Below are positions 12,495-21,160 of a stretch of DNA of 64,000 bases, piece after piece (position 1 is the first letter of the stretch; each line of letters starts with the position of its first letter). Origin of the DNA: Toxorhynchites rutilus septentrionalis (lineage: Eukaryota; Arthropoda; Insecta; Diptera; Culicidae); assembly GCF_029784135.1 (NCBI RefSeq), contig NC_073746.1, positions 14,088,416 to 14,152,415 on the forward strand, written 5' to 3'. A program made the position numbers and the translations under genes. Under the pieces are notes generated by a model. The model saw nothing but the letters and a program-made list of their open reading frames with translations. It was not told the origin of the DNA and searched no databases.

Positions 12495-14598
12495 TCTCTG
12501 TTTTCTCCGTGGAGAATTCGATCCCTAGCCCAATGGCCCAGGTTGAAAAATTGTTCAAAGTATCTTGTAAGGGTCCTTGCAGGTCGGATTCGTTTGATCC
12601 TACGACAGACACCACTCCATCATCTGCAAGTTGTCTTAGGTTGCAATTTTGTGTAAGGCAATTGTCGATGTCGCTTACATAGAAGTTGTACAAAAGGGGG
12701 CTTAAACATGAGCCCTGAGGGAGGCCCATGTAAGAGATCCGACTCACTGCCGAATCTCCATGAGAAAAATTCAAATGTTTCTCACAAAGCAAGTTATATA
12801 ACATATTATTCAATAGAGGCGGCAGACCCCGAGAGTGTAATTTGTCTGACAGGACCTCTATTGAAACAGAATCAAAGGCCCCCTTTATGTCCAAGAATAC
12901 TGAAGCCATTTGTTTTTTTTTGGCGTAAGCCATTTGAATTTCTGAAGAAAGCAACGCAAGACAATCATTCGTCCCCTTGCCCCTGCGGAACCCATATTGT
13001 GTATCTGAAAGTAGGCCATTCGTTTCAACCCATCGATCAAGGCGAAACAAGATCATTTTCTCCAACAATTTCCGTATACAAGACAGCATTGCTATTGGGC
13101 GGTACGAATTGAAGTCGGACGCGGGCTTTCCGGGTTTTTGAATAGCTATAACTCGTACTTGTCTCCAATCATCTGGAACAATATTATGTTCCAGAAACCG
13201 ATTGAATAAATTCAACAAGCGATGTTTCGCCACACCAGGGAGGTTTTTCAACAAGTTGAACTTAATTCTATCCGATCCTGGAGCCGAATTGTTACAAGAA
13301 AGGAGAGCAAGAGAGAATTCTACCATCGAAAACTCGGAATCAAGATCGCACCTATCTTGTGGTATGTCTCGAACAATTTTTTGCACAGGAGCGGAATCAG
13401 GACAAACCTTCCGTGCAAAATTAAAAATCCATCGATGTGAATATTCTTCGCTTTCATTCGTTGAAGAGCGATTTCGCATGTTTCGAGCCACTTTCCATAA
13501 TTTTTTCATTGACGTTTCTCGTGACAAACCTCCCACGAAATTTCGCCAATAAGCACGTTTTTTCCCTTTGATCAAATTTTTGAACTGATTCTCAAGGGCT
13601 AAATACATTTGAAAATTTTCAGGGGTTCCACGTTTCCGAAAAGCTTTAAATGCATTCGATTTTTCTACATAAAGCTTGGAACATTGGCTATCCCACCATG
13701 GATTGGGAGGCCTTCGGCGAATGGTGGAACCTGGGATGGGTTTCGTTTGAGCGCGAACCGCGCTGTCATATATCAAACGAGAAAGGAAGTTATACTCCTC
13801 CAATGGAGGTAAACCATCTCTGGAATTGATGGCTAGAGCAATCGCGTCCGCATATTTTTTCCAGTCAATGTGTCTTGTGAGGTCATATGCCATGTTTATA
13901 GATTCAGAAGAATTCGACCCAATGGTGATGGAAATTTTGATTGGCAAGTGATCACTACCGTTGGGGTTCTGGATTACATTCCACTTGCAATCTAACGATA
14001 GTGAATTCGAGCAAAGCGAGAGGTCAAGAGCACTAGGGTTAGCAGGAGGTTTAGGTACACGTGTTGTTTCCCCAGTGTTCAAAATGGTCATATTGAAGCT
14101 GTTACAAAGGTCATATATCAACAATGAACGATTGTCGTCGTACTGTTCCCCCCAGGCAGTTCCGTGAGAGTTGAAGTCTCCCAAGATCAATCGTGGCTCA
14201 GGAAGGAGTGAGCACATGTCATCAAGTTGTTTGCGGCTAACCGCAGCTCTCGGAGGCCAATACAAGCTGACAATACAGAGGTCTTTGCCTCTGATGTTTG
14301 CATGACAAGCAACAGCTTCGAACCCTCCAATAGTTGGAAGGTCAATTCTAAAAAATGAGTGGCACTTATTGATCCCCAAAAGCACCCCTCCGTATCTATC
14401 ATCACGGTCCAAGCGTATAATATTAAAATCGTGGAAAGAGATATCATCTCGCGAAGAAAGCCAAGTTTCGGACAGAGCAAAAACATCACAATTGAAGTTA
14501 TGAATTAAAAATTTGAATGTATCCAATTTAGGGATAAGACTACGACAATTCCACTGTAAAACAGTGATATCTCCGACCTCTCTATTTGAATTAGACAT
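10915..14598 (-). CDS. LINE ORF2: APE endonuclease, reverse transcriptase, RNase H polyprotein
   Basis: It nicks target DNA and reverse-transcribes the element RNA in place (target-primed reverse transcription). The ATG at 14598 gives 1227 residues; a TTG codon three bases upstream is not needed. Approximate positions are as follows. Endonuclease 12-225: QWNCRS, SETW, LILGDFNSHGTAW, LDLSLCS, GSDHLP. RT 480-720: VFLDIKGAFDS near 569-579, GLPQGSCLSP near 626, QLADDG near 657, where LADD replaces the usual F/YADD. RNase H 945-1070: D950, E983, D1007, H1053, D1063. Terminal finger: C1161, C1163, H1172, C1177. All catalytic positions are present and no stop interrupts the frame. The start overlaps the ORF1 stop by 8 nt, which suggests translational coupling. 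The 3' 1580 bp of this ORF are duplicated at 8750-10329. Confidence 0.95.
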   Translation of the reverse strand: MSNSNREVGDITVLQWNCRSLIPKLDTFKFLIHNFNCDVFALSETWLSSRDDISFHDFNIIRLDRDDRYGGVLLGINKCHSFFRIDLPTIGGFEAVACHANIRGKDLCIVSLYWPPRAAVSRKQLDDMCSLLPEPRLILGDFNSHGTAWGEQYDDNRSLLIYDLCNSFNMTILNTGETTRVPKPPANPSALDLSLCSNSLSLDCKWNVIQNPNGSDHLPIKISITIGSNSSESINMAYDLTRHIDWKKYADAIALAINSRDGLPPLEEYNFLSRLIYDSAVRAQTKPIPGSTIRRRPPNPWWDSQCSKLYVEKSNAFKAFRKRGTPENFQMYLALENQFKNLIKGKKRAYWRNFVGGLSRETSMKKLWKVARNMRNRSSTNESEEYSHRWIFNFARKVCPDSAPVQKIVRDIPQDRCDLDSEFSMVEFSLALLSCNNSAPGSDRIKFNLLKNLPGVAKHRLLNLFNRFLEHNIVPDDWRQVRVIAIQKPGKPASDFNSYRPIAMLSCIRKLLEKMILFRLDRWVETNGLLSDTQYGFRRGKGTNDCLALLSSEIQMAYAKKKQMASVFLDIKGAFDSVSIEVLSDKLHSRGLPPLLNNMLYNLLCEKHLNFSHGDSAVSRISYMGLPQGSCLSPLLYNFYVSDIDNCLTQNCNLRQLADDGVVSVVGSNESDLQGPLQDTLNNFSTWAIGLGIEFSTEKTEMVVFSRKHRPAKPKLQLLGKPITHAMSFKYLGVWFDSKCTWGAHIRYLSKKCQQRINFLRTITGTWWGAHPEDLIMLYRTTILSVMEYGSICFQSAAKTHLIKLERIQYLCLRIALGCMPSTHTMSLEVLAGLLPLKDRFNLLSLRFLIRCKVMNPLVIGNFEQLIELNFHSGFMSSYHEFITMQVDPSSYIPNRVCFSDYINSSVHFDLFMKEKIHEIPDYLRSRIAPTIFKSKYGRVNCDNMYFTDGSSMNESIGFGVFNVFFSTSHSLQYPCSVYIAELAAIHWALDSVASRPVEHYYIVTDSLSSVEAIRSVRPEKHSPYFLERIREILSALSRRCYVITFVWVPSHCSISGNERADSLAKVGAIEGDIYQRQIAFNEFYSLVRKNTIANWQRKWNEDELGRWFHSIIPKVSLKPWFKSLDLSRDFIRTFSRLMSNHCSLDALLFRFKLADSNLCVCGHGYHDIEHVVWSCELYFVARSNLENSLRARGRQPNVPVRDVLARLDLDYMSQIYVFLKDIDLRV

Positions 14599-16189
14599 CA
14601 AGAGAGATAATCATTGCAAGGAGGGGCCATGTTTGCATCAATTGTTGCAAAATTGTCTTTAATACTGGAAGCATTGAGATGACAATGGTTCTGATGGAGT
14701 CGGAAACATTAAAACACTTGAATATTTGATCCAAAAGGTCAGACAACTTTATAAATCCCGATTGGGAATTTGAACTGGACGGAAAAATAGGGACAGTTGG
14801 GGTTTTTGATGTCCCCTCGAGTGCTGGGTCGTTCGAAGATGAAATATTCCCACGGAAGCCAGGAGGAACCTGATTTTGCTTGTCCGCTGCACTCGATTTT
14901 TTAGGCAAGCTAACAGAGGATATAACCGTGGGGACTTGTTCTTGAACTTTGGGAGTGGTCACATTTTTGCGCCGGGGATTCCCTTTGAAAATAAACGGTG
15001 TGCCCTCGCTAGCTGTGTCCGCTTCCATTTCATCAACTGGCAACGCGGAAAAGGTATTGTGTGTTGAGATTGGTTGTTGTTGTTGAGCCAGTGGAGAAGC
15101 GCCCTTTAAAATTTCCGCAAAAGTACGTTTCGAGCGTTCCTTTAAAGAGCGCTTCTGCTTCTCCCAGCGACTCTTGTAAGTTTCACAAGCTGAGAGCACG
15201 TGTGGGGATCCTCCGCAATAAGGACACTTATGCTCAGTCGCACTGCAGGATTTCCCCACATGTTGCTCTCCGCAAGTGGCACAGCGCTCCTTGTTGGCAC
15301 AATAATCTGCTGTGTGACCAACTGACTTGCATTTGTTGCAAGTCATGGGCTTTGGCACGAAGAGTCGCAGTGGTAGCCTCAATTTGTCTACCATAACGTA
15401 GTCAGGGAGGGCGGAACCAGCAAAAGTTACTCGAAATGAGTCGGACGGCGTGAATTTTGTTTTTCCCTCTTCCTGGGACACTTTTCCTAACTGTTGGCAG
15501 TCCAAAATTTTAACTATCGACCGAGGAAGCTTTTTAAATCTGCCATCTCCCTTTTTTATAAATTCGCTCGTCAGACCCGTTTCTGTAATCACCCCCGAAA
15601 TTTCTACGTTATGGCAGGGCACATAGGCGCGATATTCTAGGATGAATCTATTGTCGACAACAATTTCGTTAGCTTGCTTCCGATCAGCCACGACAACACG
15701 CAGTTTGTTCGGTCTAACCTTTCTCATTTCGACCACGGAGGAATAATTTTTTGTCAGATCTTTCATAATCTGAATGACGTTCAGCGATTTCCCGTTGGGT
15801 TTGGGCCGGAAGAAAACAACCCATGGACCAGTTCCAGGTGCATCCTCTGGATAAACCTTGACACGGGGAGAGGACAAAACAGAAGAAGAAGACGAGGACG
15901 AGGTTTGGGCGGGAACGGGGACGGTAGAGGGGGGAGATGAGGTGGATGGTTGAGAGGGATCAGGAGCAACAGATGAGGAATGCGAGGTCGATGGTTGAGT
16001 TAAAACGGGGGGGTTCGGGGGATGAGTGGCGAGGTTTGTGGATTTCTTAGAGGGGGGCTTTTTAATCGACGACTCTTCTGTATCACACGGAACGCGCTTA
16101 AGCGATTTTCCGGCACCTTTTTGTACAACGGAAAGGGAGTCATCGAAGGAGATCTCCATATTAAAAGACCCCCCACCTTCATCCATCAT
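14591..16189 (-). CDS. LINE ORF1: Gag-like RNA-binding protein with three CCHC knuckles
   Basis: 532 residues from the first of two adjacent ATGs (16189). A low-complexity Ser/Pro/Thr-rich N-terminus (about 40-110) is followed by an RRM-like segment (about 120-280) that starts near GPWVVFFRPK and contains LNVIQIMKDL and RLPLRLFV. Three zinc knuckles follow at about 284-297 (CNKCKSVGHTADYC), 303-315 (CATCGEQHVGKSC) and 322-335 (CPYCGGSPHVLSAC). A basic KRSLKERSKRTFAEIL segment follows near 346. Proteins of this kind coat LINE RNA and form the cytoplasmic particle that enters the nucleus. The stop TAA (14591-14593) lies inside the overlap with ORF2. The frame is fully open, unlike its relative at 3451-4845. 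Confidence 0.93.
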   Translation of the reverse strand: MMDEGGGSFNMEISFDDSLSVVQKGAGKSLKRVPCDTEESSIKKPPSKKSTNLATHPPNPPVLTQPSTSHSSSVAPDPSQPSTSSPPSTVPVPAQTSSSSSSSVLSSPRVKVYPEDAPGTGPWVVFFRPKPNGKSLNVIQIMKDLTKNYSSVVEMRKVRPNKLRVVVADRKQANEIVVDNRFILEYRAYVPCHNVEISGVITETGLTSEFIKKGDGRFKKLPRSIVKILDCQQLGKVSQEEGKTKFTPSDSFRVTFAGSALPDYVMVDKLRLPLRLFVPKPMTCNKCKSVGHTADYCANKERCATCGEQHVGKSCSATEHKCPYCGGSPHVLSACETYKSRWEKQKRSLKERSKRTFAEILKGASPLAQQQQPISTHNTFSALPVDEMEADTASEGTPFIFKGNPRRKNVTTPKVQEQVPTVISSVSLPKKSSAADKQNQVPPGFRGNISSSNDPALEGTSKTPTVPIFPSSSNSQSGFIKLSDLLDQIFKCFNVSDSIRTIVISMLPVLKTILQQLMQTWPLLAMIISLDV

Positions 16190-16786
16190 TTATGTGGCTG
16201 ATAATTGCAATAGTTTGAATGATTCCTATAACCTAATAAAAAAAAACAAAGAAAAACAAAAAATAATAAAACTACTTGCTAACGCACACCAGTGCGATGA
16301 TTGCGGTAACGGCTGCTGCTCGATCGGATGATTGCAGACGCCGCTGCGATTGTGCACTTTTCAGTCCGGTGCTCGTTCTCACGTTCTCACTCACAGCGAT
16401 TCACACGAGATGCACCAGTACAATTGAACTTAGCGATCGGCTGATCGCGTGTTGGGCGCTCGGCACAAATGAAATGGTGTATCACACCACTAAGCGCGTT
16501 CTTCCACACTGATATTGTGTGCGTGCGACTGACCACCGTGTCCGACTCCAATTTGCGATGGCGATGAATTGGCGAGAAATGAAAGCCAGCCACTTTGGCA
16601 GGCCTTGTTGCGGCTTCTCCACTCGCTGATTGCGAGGTTGAACACAATGTCGACAATACCACGGTAAACGCGTGATAATAAAAACACCAGGGCGAGTAAG
16701 GTTAATAACAGCTTACGGCACTCGATCACGATTACGGGAACGCGAAAGTAAACGACTGATTGCTTGCGCTGTCCAGACTTGAATCC
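16190..16786 (-). promoter_or_regulatory. 5' UTR of the full-length LINE, presumed internal promoter
   Basis: 597 bp between the TSD and the ORF1 start. On the minus strand the RNA would start with GGATTCAAGTCTGG; TTCAAGT loosely resembles an initiator. Autonomous LINEs need a promoter downstream of their own start site, so promoter activity here is expected from family knowledge. The ORF1-proximal part is A/T-rich (about 16232-16270). Confidence 0.55.
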
Positions 16787-16800
16787 AAAAATTAAACATT
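16787..16800. repeat. Target-site duplication, 5' side of full-length LINE
   Basis: Exact 14-bp partner of 8346-8359. It fixes the element's 5' end at 16786. Confidence 0.93.
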
Positions 16801-17202
16801 AGCTCAATGTATAATTTCCGCATATGTCACATGTTTCTGAAAACCAGATTCATGCAGATTCAGTTGTGGTTTCGTTTTGTTGTGTTTGATTATAGATTTT
16901 AAAACCTGCATAATTTAATACACCATCATTTCTGACAATCCAATCAAGCTGTGGTGACTCTTTTACTCGCAATACCAAGTCACATAGCTCGGTAGGTATT
17001 CTCAAAAACAGACTACACAATCGCTTTCCGTAATGATTCATTACTATGAAAAGAATTGTATATTTAATGAAGGTATCAAACAAATGAAGAATCTCAACCG
17101 TTACTTAAGGTGTCCGTTTACTTAAGGCTTCTGGTGGACAAATATGCTAAAAAAAACTTTGTTTGCGTTTTTCTCAGTTGCTGACAACTATGCGTAGTAC
17201 GG
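16801..17202. other. Unassigned flank of the LINE insertion
   Basis: AT-rich DNA on the 5' side of the insertion. The pre-insertion allele would join 8345 to 16787. Nothing recognisable was seen. Confidence 0.3.
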
Positions 17203-17388
17203 CAGTGTTCCCCTCTGAAATGACAATTACAGGTGAACTTACAATAATCTGGACAACCAAAAACTGATATTGCTTGCACCGTTATGTTTTCGGTGTGACT
17301 TTCTTCTGTCAATTCACAAGAGATTCTGTTTATAAGCATCTAAAACAATGGAAATCATTTATAAGGTCGTGGGAATAAGACACACAAA
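17203..17388 (+). repeat. Dispersed repeat R, copy 2
   Basis: This is the partner of 8027-8210. It lies immediately upstream of the histone H1 pseudogene. It could be a small non-autonomous element or an old duplicated genomic fragment; the sequence does not decide. Confidence 0.7.
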
Positions 17389-17419
17389 CTACATAATATC
17401 TCGAATATCCACTCAGTTA

Positions 17420-17830
17420 TAATTGTACAGCGATTGGAGCATGTTATCGCTGCTTAAGATTGATGCGGCGAAGTCACCACCAAGAGCCTGTTTGTGCAAA
17501 CGAAGGGTTTTGGTGCGTCGTGTTCGTTCAAGCTTTCCCCTAAGGCCAAAAGGGAGTCCACCGGAGAGAGGAATGGTAGCGCTAAGAAAGATGTCATCGT
17601 TGTTGGCAAATAATCTGCCGCTGCTACCGGGGAGAAAAAAACAGTAATCGCTGCAAAAACCCAAACTTTCTACTGTGAAGAGAGCGACCAGCAAGAGGGA
17701 AGCTGCTGCTACTGCTGGTGCGGTTGCCCGAAAGCAAAAGCTAAATAAATCCTCGAAAATCGCTGCAGAGAAGCCAAAAACGCCGAAGCCGTACAAATCA
17801 ACAGCGGCTTCGAAAAAAAAACTACCGTAG
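17420..17830 (+). pseudogene. Histone H1-like pseudogene
   Basis: From 17488 one frame reads LFVQTKGFGASCSFKLSPKA, which matches the end of the H1 winged-helix domain (QTKGxGASGSFKLS) followed by a Lys/Ala-rich tail. The frame meets TAA at 17611-17613. After about 17678 the tail resumes in a shifted frame (+1) with KPKTPKPYKSTAASKK and ends at TAG 17828-17830. The piece before 17488 (from about 17420) is weakly H1-like and out of frame. H1 proteins bind linker DNA between nucleosomes; this copy cannot make one. A histone-type 3' stem-loop relic follows at 17887. H1 genes normally lack introns, so intron absence does not tell whether this was a retrocopy or a DNA-level duplicate. Confidence 0.78.
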
Positions 17831-17886
17831 CCACACATCATGCACAACACGAGAGATTTTGTTTTGTTTTCAGCAAATCAAATCCA

Positions 17887-17900
17887 GTTCTTTTCAGAAC
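17887..17900 (+). other. Relic of histone mRNA 3' stem-loop
   Basis: GTTCTTTTCAGAAC forms a 5-bp stem with a TTTC loop, like the replication-dependent histone 3' end signal, 57 bp after the H1 pseudogene stop. An overlapping direct repeat (TTTTCAGAAC) follows. The assignment rests on position plus shape. Confidence 0.5.
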
Positions 17901-18145
17901 TTTTCAGAACCGAAATCGTTTATCAAATACTGCGATCAAATACGTTCTTTTTGTAATTTATTCGATCAAGTGCGATCAACGTAGAAATACATCTTTCGAG
18001 AACTCATTCTCGCTCGACTCTCGCACAAACGATGTTCGCTCAACAATTTTTCAAACGGTATGTGAGTGTTTTGAGGAAGGGCAGAGCGAGCGCAACATTT
18101 ATGTGACTGATCGGAAGCGACAGATATTTTGTCTATTGACATCTA

Positions 18146-19250
18146 TCTATATATATAAAAATGGAGTGATGTCTGTCTGTCTGTCTGATTCTTATAGACT
18201 CGGAAACTACTGAACCGATCGACATGAAAATTGGTATGTAGGGGTTTTTGGGGCCGGGGAAGGTTTTCGTGATATTTTGAGACCCCTCCCCCTCTCTAAG
18301 GGGGGGCTGCCATACAAATGAAACACAAATTTCTGCATTACTCGGAAATTAACCAAGCAAACGAAACCAAAGTTGGCATGTGAAAGTTTTAGGGTGCAAT
18401 AAATGTTTCTATGATGGTTAGAGAGTCCTTCCCCCACTCAAAGGGGGGGCTGCCATACAAATGAAACACAAAGTTCTGCATTACTCGAGAATTAATCAAG
18501 CAAATAAAACCAAATTTGGCATGTGGAGGTTTTAGGATGCAATAAATGTTTTTATGGTGATAAGATACTCCTTCCCCCTCTCTTAGAGGGGGCTGCCATA
18601 CAAATGAAACACAATTTTTTGCATTACTCGGAAATTAATCAATCAAACGAAACCAAAGTTGGCATGTGAAAGTTTTAGGGTGCAATAAATGTTTCTATGG
18701 TGATAAGATACTCCTTCCCCCTCTCTTAGAGGGGGCTGCCATACAAATGAAACACAATTTTTTGCATTACTCGGAAATTAATCAATCAAACGAAACCAAA
18801 GTTGGCATGTGAAAGTTTTAGGGTGCAATAAATGTTTCTGTGATGGTTAGACAGTCCTTCCCCCACTCAAAGGGGGGGCTGCCATACAAATGAAACACAA
18901 AGTTCTGCATTACTCGAGAATTAATCAAGCAAATGAAACCAAATTTGGCATGTGGAGGTTTTAGGATGCAATAAATGTTTCTATGGTGATAAGATACTCC
19001 TTCCCCCTCTCTTAGAGGGGGCTGCCATACAAATGAAACACAAATTTTTGCATTACCCGAGAATTAATCAAGCAAATTAAACCAAATTAGGCATATGGAA
19101 ACTTTAGGGTGCAATGAATGTTTCTATGGTGGTTAGATACCCCTCACCCTTCTCTTAGGGGTGGCTGCCATACAAATAAAACACAAATTTCTGCATTACT
19201 CGAGAATTAATCAAGTAAATGGGTGGGACGAAGTTTGCCGGGTTAGCTAG
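18146..19250 (+). mobile_element. Helitron-like non-autonomous element with internal minisatellite
   Basis: It starts with TCTATATATATAAAAATGG after an A and ends with GGGTTAGCTAG before a T. That fits Helitron rules: 5' TC, 3' CTRR, insertion between A and T. The leading segment (TGTCTG repeats, ACTCGGAAACTACTGAACCG, ATGAAAATTGG) is of the kind commonly seen at insect Helitron 5' ends. There is no Rep/helicase ORF. Most of the length is a tandem array. Confidence 0.65.
18307..19250 (+). repeat. 143-bp minisatellite, seven units
   Basis: CTGCCATACAAATGAAACAC-type starts fall at 18307, 18450, 18593, 18736, 18879, 19022 and 19165, always exactly 143 bp apart. Each unit contains a pyrimidine/purine-rich CCCCCTCTCTTAGAGGGGG-like dyad. 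The period is not a multiple of three, so the apparent ORFs across it are meaningless. Confidence 0.9.
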
Positions 19251-19517
19251 TGGTATATAAAATGAATCACACACAAGGGGGAGAAAGACTTTGACTCTTT
19301 TAGTTTTGCGGACGAGACTGATTGTTTCACCTTCACTATGGGTCAATTCGATTGGACCTTCAGTGATACTAACACCTTGATTAGCGACCTGAATTTGAAA
19401 TTTGAAATTTGTATATTGTATATTATCCAGTGCAGCTGTAATGTAGACACACTTAATGCGCAATCCATTATCGAAGCATCGAAGCAATGGAACTTCCAAA
19501 CTAACTCCCAGCCTCAA
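19251..19517 (-). other. Unidentified open segment, protein-like on minus strand
   Basis: 89 codons stay open on the minus strand and have balanced, protein-like composition (for example GLRIKCVYITAALDNIQY and VSITEGPIELTHSEGETI). The segment lies next to the Helitron end at 19250 and the frame continues into the Helitron. I do not recognise a family; it could be an exon, a viral or TE relic, or chance. Confidence 0.2.
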
Positions 19518-20454
19518 CCAGAATACGTGTCCTCATAATCAAATTTTTGAGCAGTTTTACGACGATCTTCTATCAGCGATTTTTTGGATATGAAGCAACA
19601 AATGCAAGATTTTTCAAGCTTTACCTAAAACAAAACCGTATTTTCTTGAAGTATTTATTTCCTTTATGATAAGTGTTCACATTTTCATTTTACCCCCTAT
19701 ATATTCCTGTTAGACGAAGTCCTACGTCAAAAATCGAATCGTGGATAAAAACGCACAAATGATTTCACAAACAAAGATTCACGACAAGTTTGAACACTTT
19801 CCCCGAAGATTAATGACATCCACTTGCTTAATTGAAATTGTCCTATTTGAATTTTCATGTGAAAAAAACGCAAGAAGAATAAGAAGAAAACAAATTATCT
19901 GTCATTCTGCTGGCTCCTCTCTCTCAGCCCATGATAAATGACAATTACAAATGGTTACATTAATTATTGAGAACTTAATCAGGTCACAAATGTATTTTGT
20001 TTTGATTCCCAGATAACAAACATATAGGTATTTTTCGGATAGATGTTTTTGTTTAACATTGCAGTTTTGACATGGAACAAAATGCACTTATTGAATTTAA
20101 CGTGAAACATGGAAAAAGTGCATCAGAAAGTATAGTTAATGAGAGATGTGTATGACGATTTTCTGTCCGATTGACACATTTGAGTGACTCCGTCAGCCAA
20201 GTACCCTCCGCCGTTTCTGAAACTTTATCGTTATTATCAATAGATCAACATTAAACCCTGCATCATTGACGAACCTGATAGATTAAACGTTATTCAGTCA
20301 ATATGTTGTGTAAACTACAGTTAACATCGTTCGGGTATGCTGTCACTTCAACAAAAAACCTTGGACAAAACACTTTTTTGATATTTTCTTCAAACATTTC
20401 TAAAATTTCGGTCCCCGGCTGAACGAATGTACATGAATTATTTACTTTAAAAAT
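19518..20454. other. No recognisable feature
   Basis: AT-rich DNA with short chance ORFs only. Nothing supportable seen. Confidence 0.3.
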
Positions 20455-20456
20455 AT

Positions 20457-20640
20457 TAGGTTGGAGGAAAAGTAATTCATTATTTTCTCGGTAGCTAGCT
20501 TCAGTGATCAATGTCTCGCGTAATATCGATCATTCAATTCCAAGTTTAGGCTCGTTGTAAAGTTCTTTTGTTTGTTCCATTTAGTTGTGAGCAGTGTTTG
20601 GATATCTGTCAATATTGAATGAACCGCAATGTGTCATGTT
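20457..20640 (+). mobile_element. Possible mariner end fragment
   Basis: TTAGGTTGGAGGAAAAGTAA resembles mariner terminal inverted repeats (TTAGGTTGG-C-AAAAGTAAT type). No matching opposite end or transposase was found nearby. Confidence 0.35.
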
Positions 20641-21160
20641 TCAAACTATTCACGAATATATAACCTAACATGAATGGATTATTCACATACTTGACTGAAT
20701 GACAGTATTCACTTCTGTTGCACCAAATGAATACACGCAACGAGGAATAAAGTATGTTGGTTGCATATCCGAGTTGTCCCTAACATCGCACACCATTTTC
20801 GAAGCCTGTATACAAGTTTGAACCACATATATCGTCCCGTTCCAGCTATAGCAAATCGAGATGAAAAATATAAGGCGGGAAGATTTTTAAATCTGTTACG
20901 TCACATATTTTGTTTATGTATGTTACTTTTTTTATAATAGTACATAGGAAAAGTATTGTTATTAAAAGTAAAAATAATCGGATGAAATAAACGAATTGGT
21001 TTTTTTTTCTTAAACTGATGCTAGTATTCAAAATCATAAGAACCCAACTGAAATTTCAGTATTATTGAGATGTTCTAAATTTAATTACAATTAAATTTAA
21101 CTTCTTGTCAAATGTTAACTCTAGAATTATATTATTTGAGCTTTTCCTTTCATTAAAACA
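20641..21160. other. No recognisable feature
   Basis: AT-rich; contains A/T homopolymers. No gene seen. Confidence 0.3.

Larger units (their letters stand above)
8360..16786 (-). mobile_element. Full-length I-superfamily LINE, family 2, interrupted by a partial duplication
   Basis: The span has a 14-bp TSD on both sides, a poly(A) tail at the minus-strand 3' end, a 597-bp 5' UTR, intact ORF1, intact ORF2 and a 3' UTR of about 390 bp. Removing the extra segment (10330-12494), the unit is about 6.26 kb, a normal length for an I-type element. The insertion has an internal disruption: after the 3' 1970 bp (8360-10329) comes a copy of left-flank DNA (10329-10878), then a repeat of the last 1612 bp of the element (10883-12494) that reads on continuously into the 5' part. 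Because both ORFs are open, the copy is young. The clade within the I superfamily is uncertain. Confidence 0.92.

Noticed and set aside
14598..14601. TTG as the start of the intact ORF2
   Set aside because: An ATG follows immediately, and the same ATG position is kept in the family-1 element.
18307..19250. CRISPR-like array
   Set aside because: The repeats are contiguous 143-bp units without spacers, in a eukaryotic transposon context.
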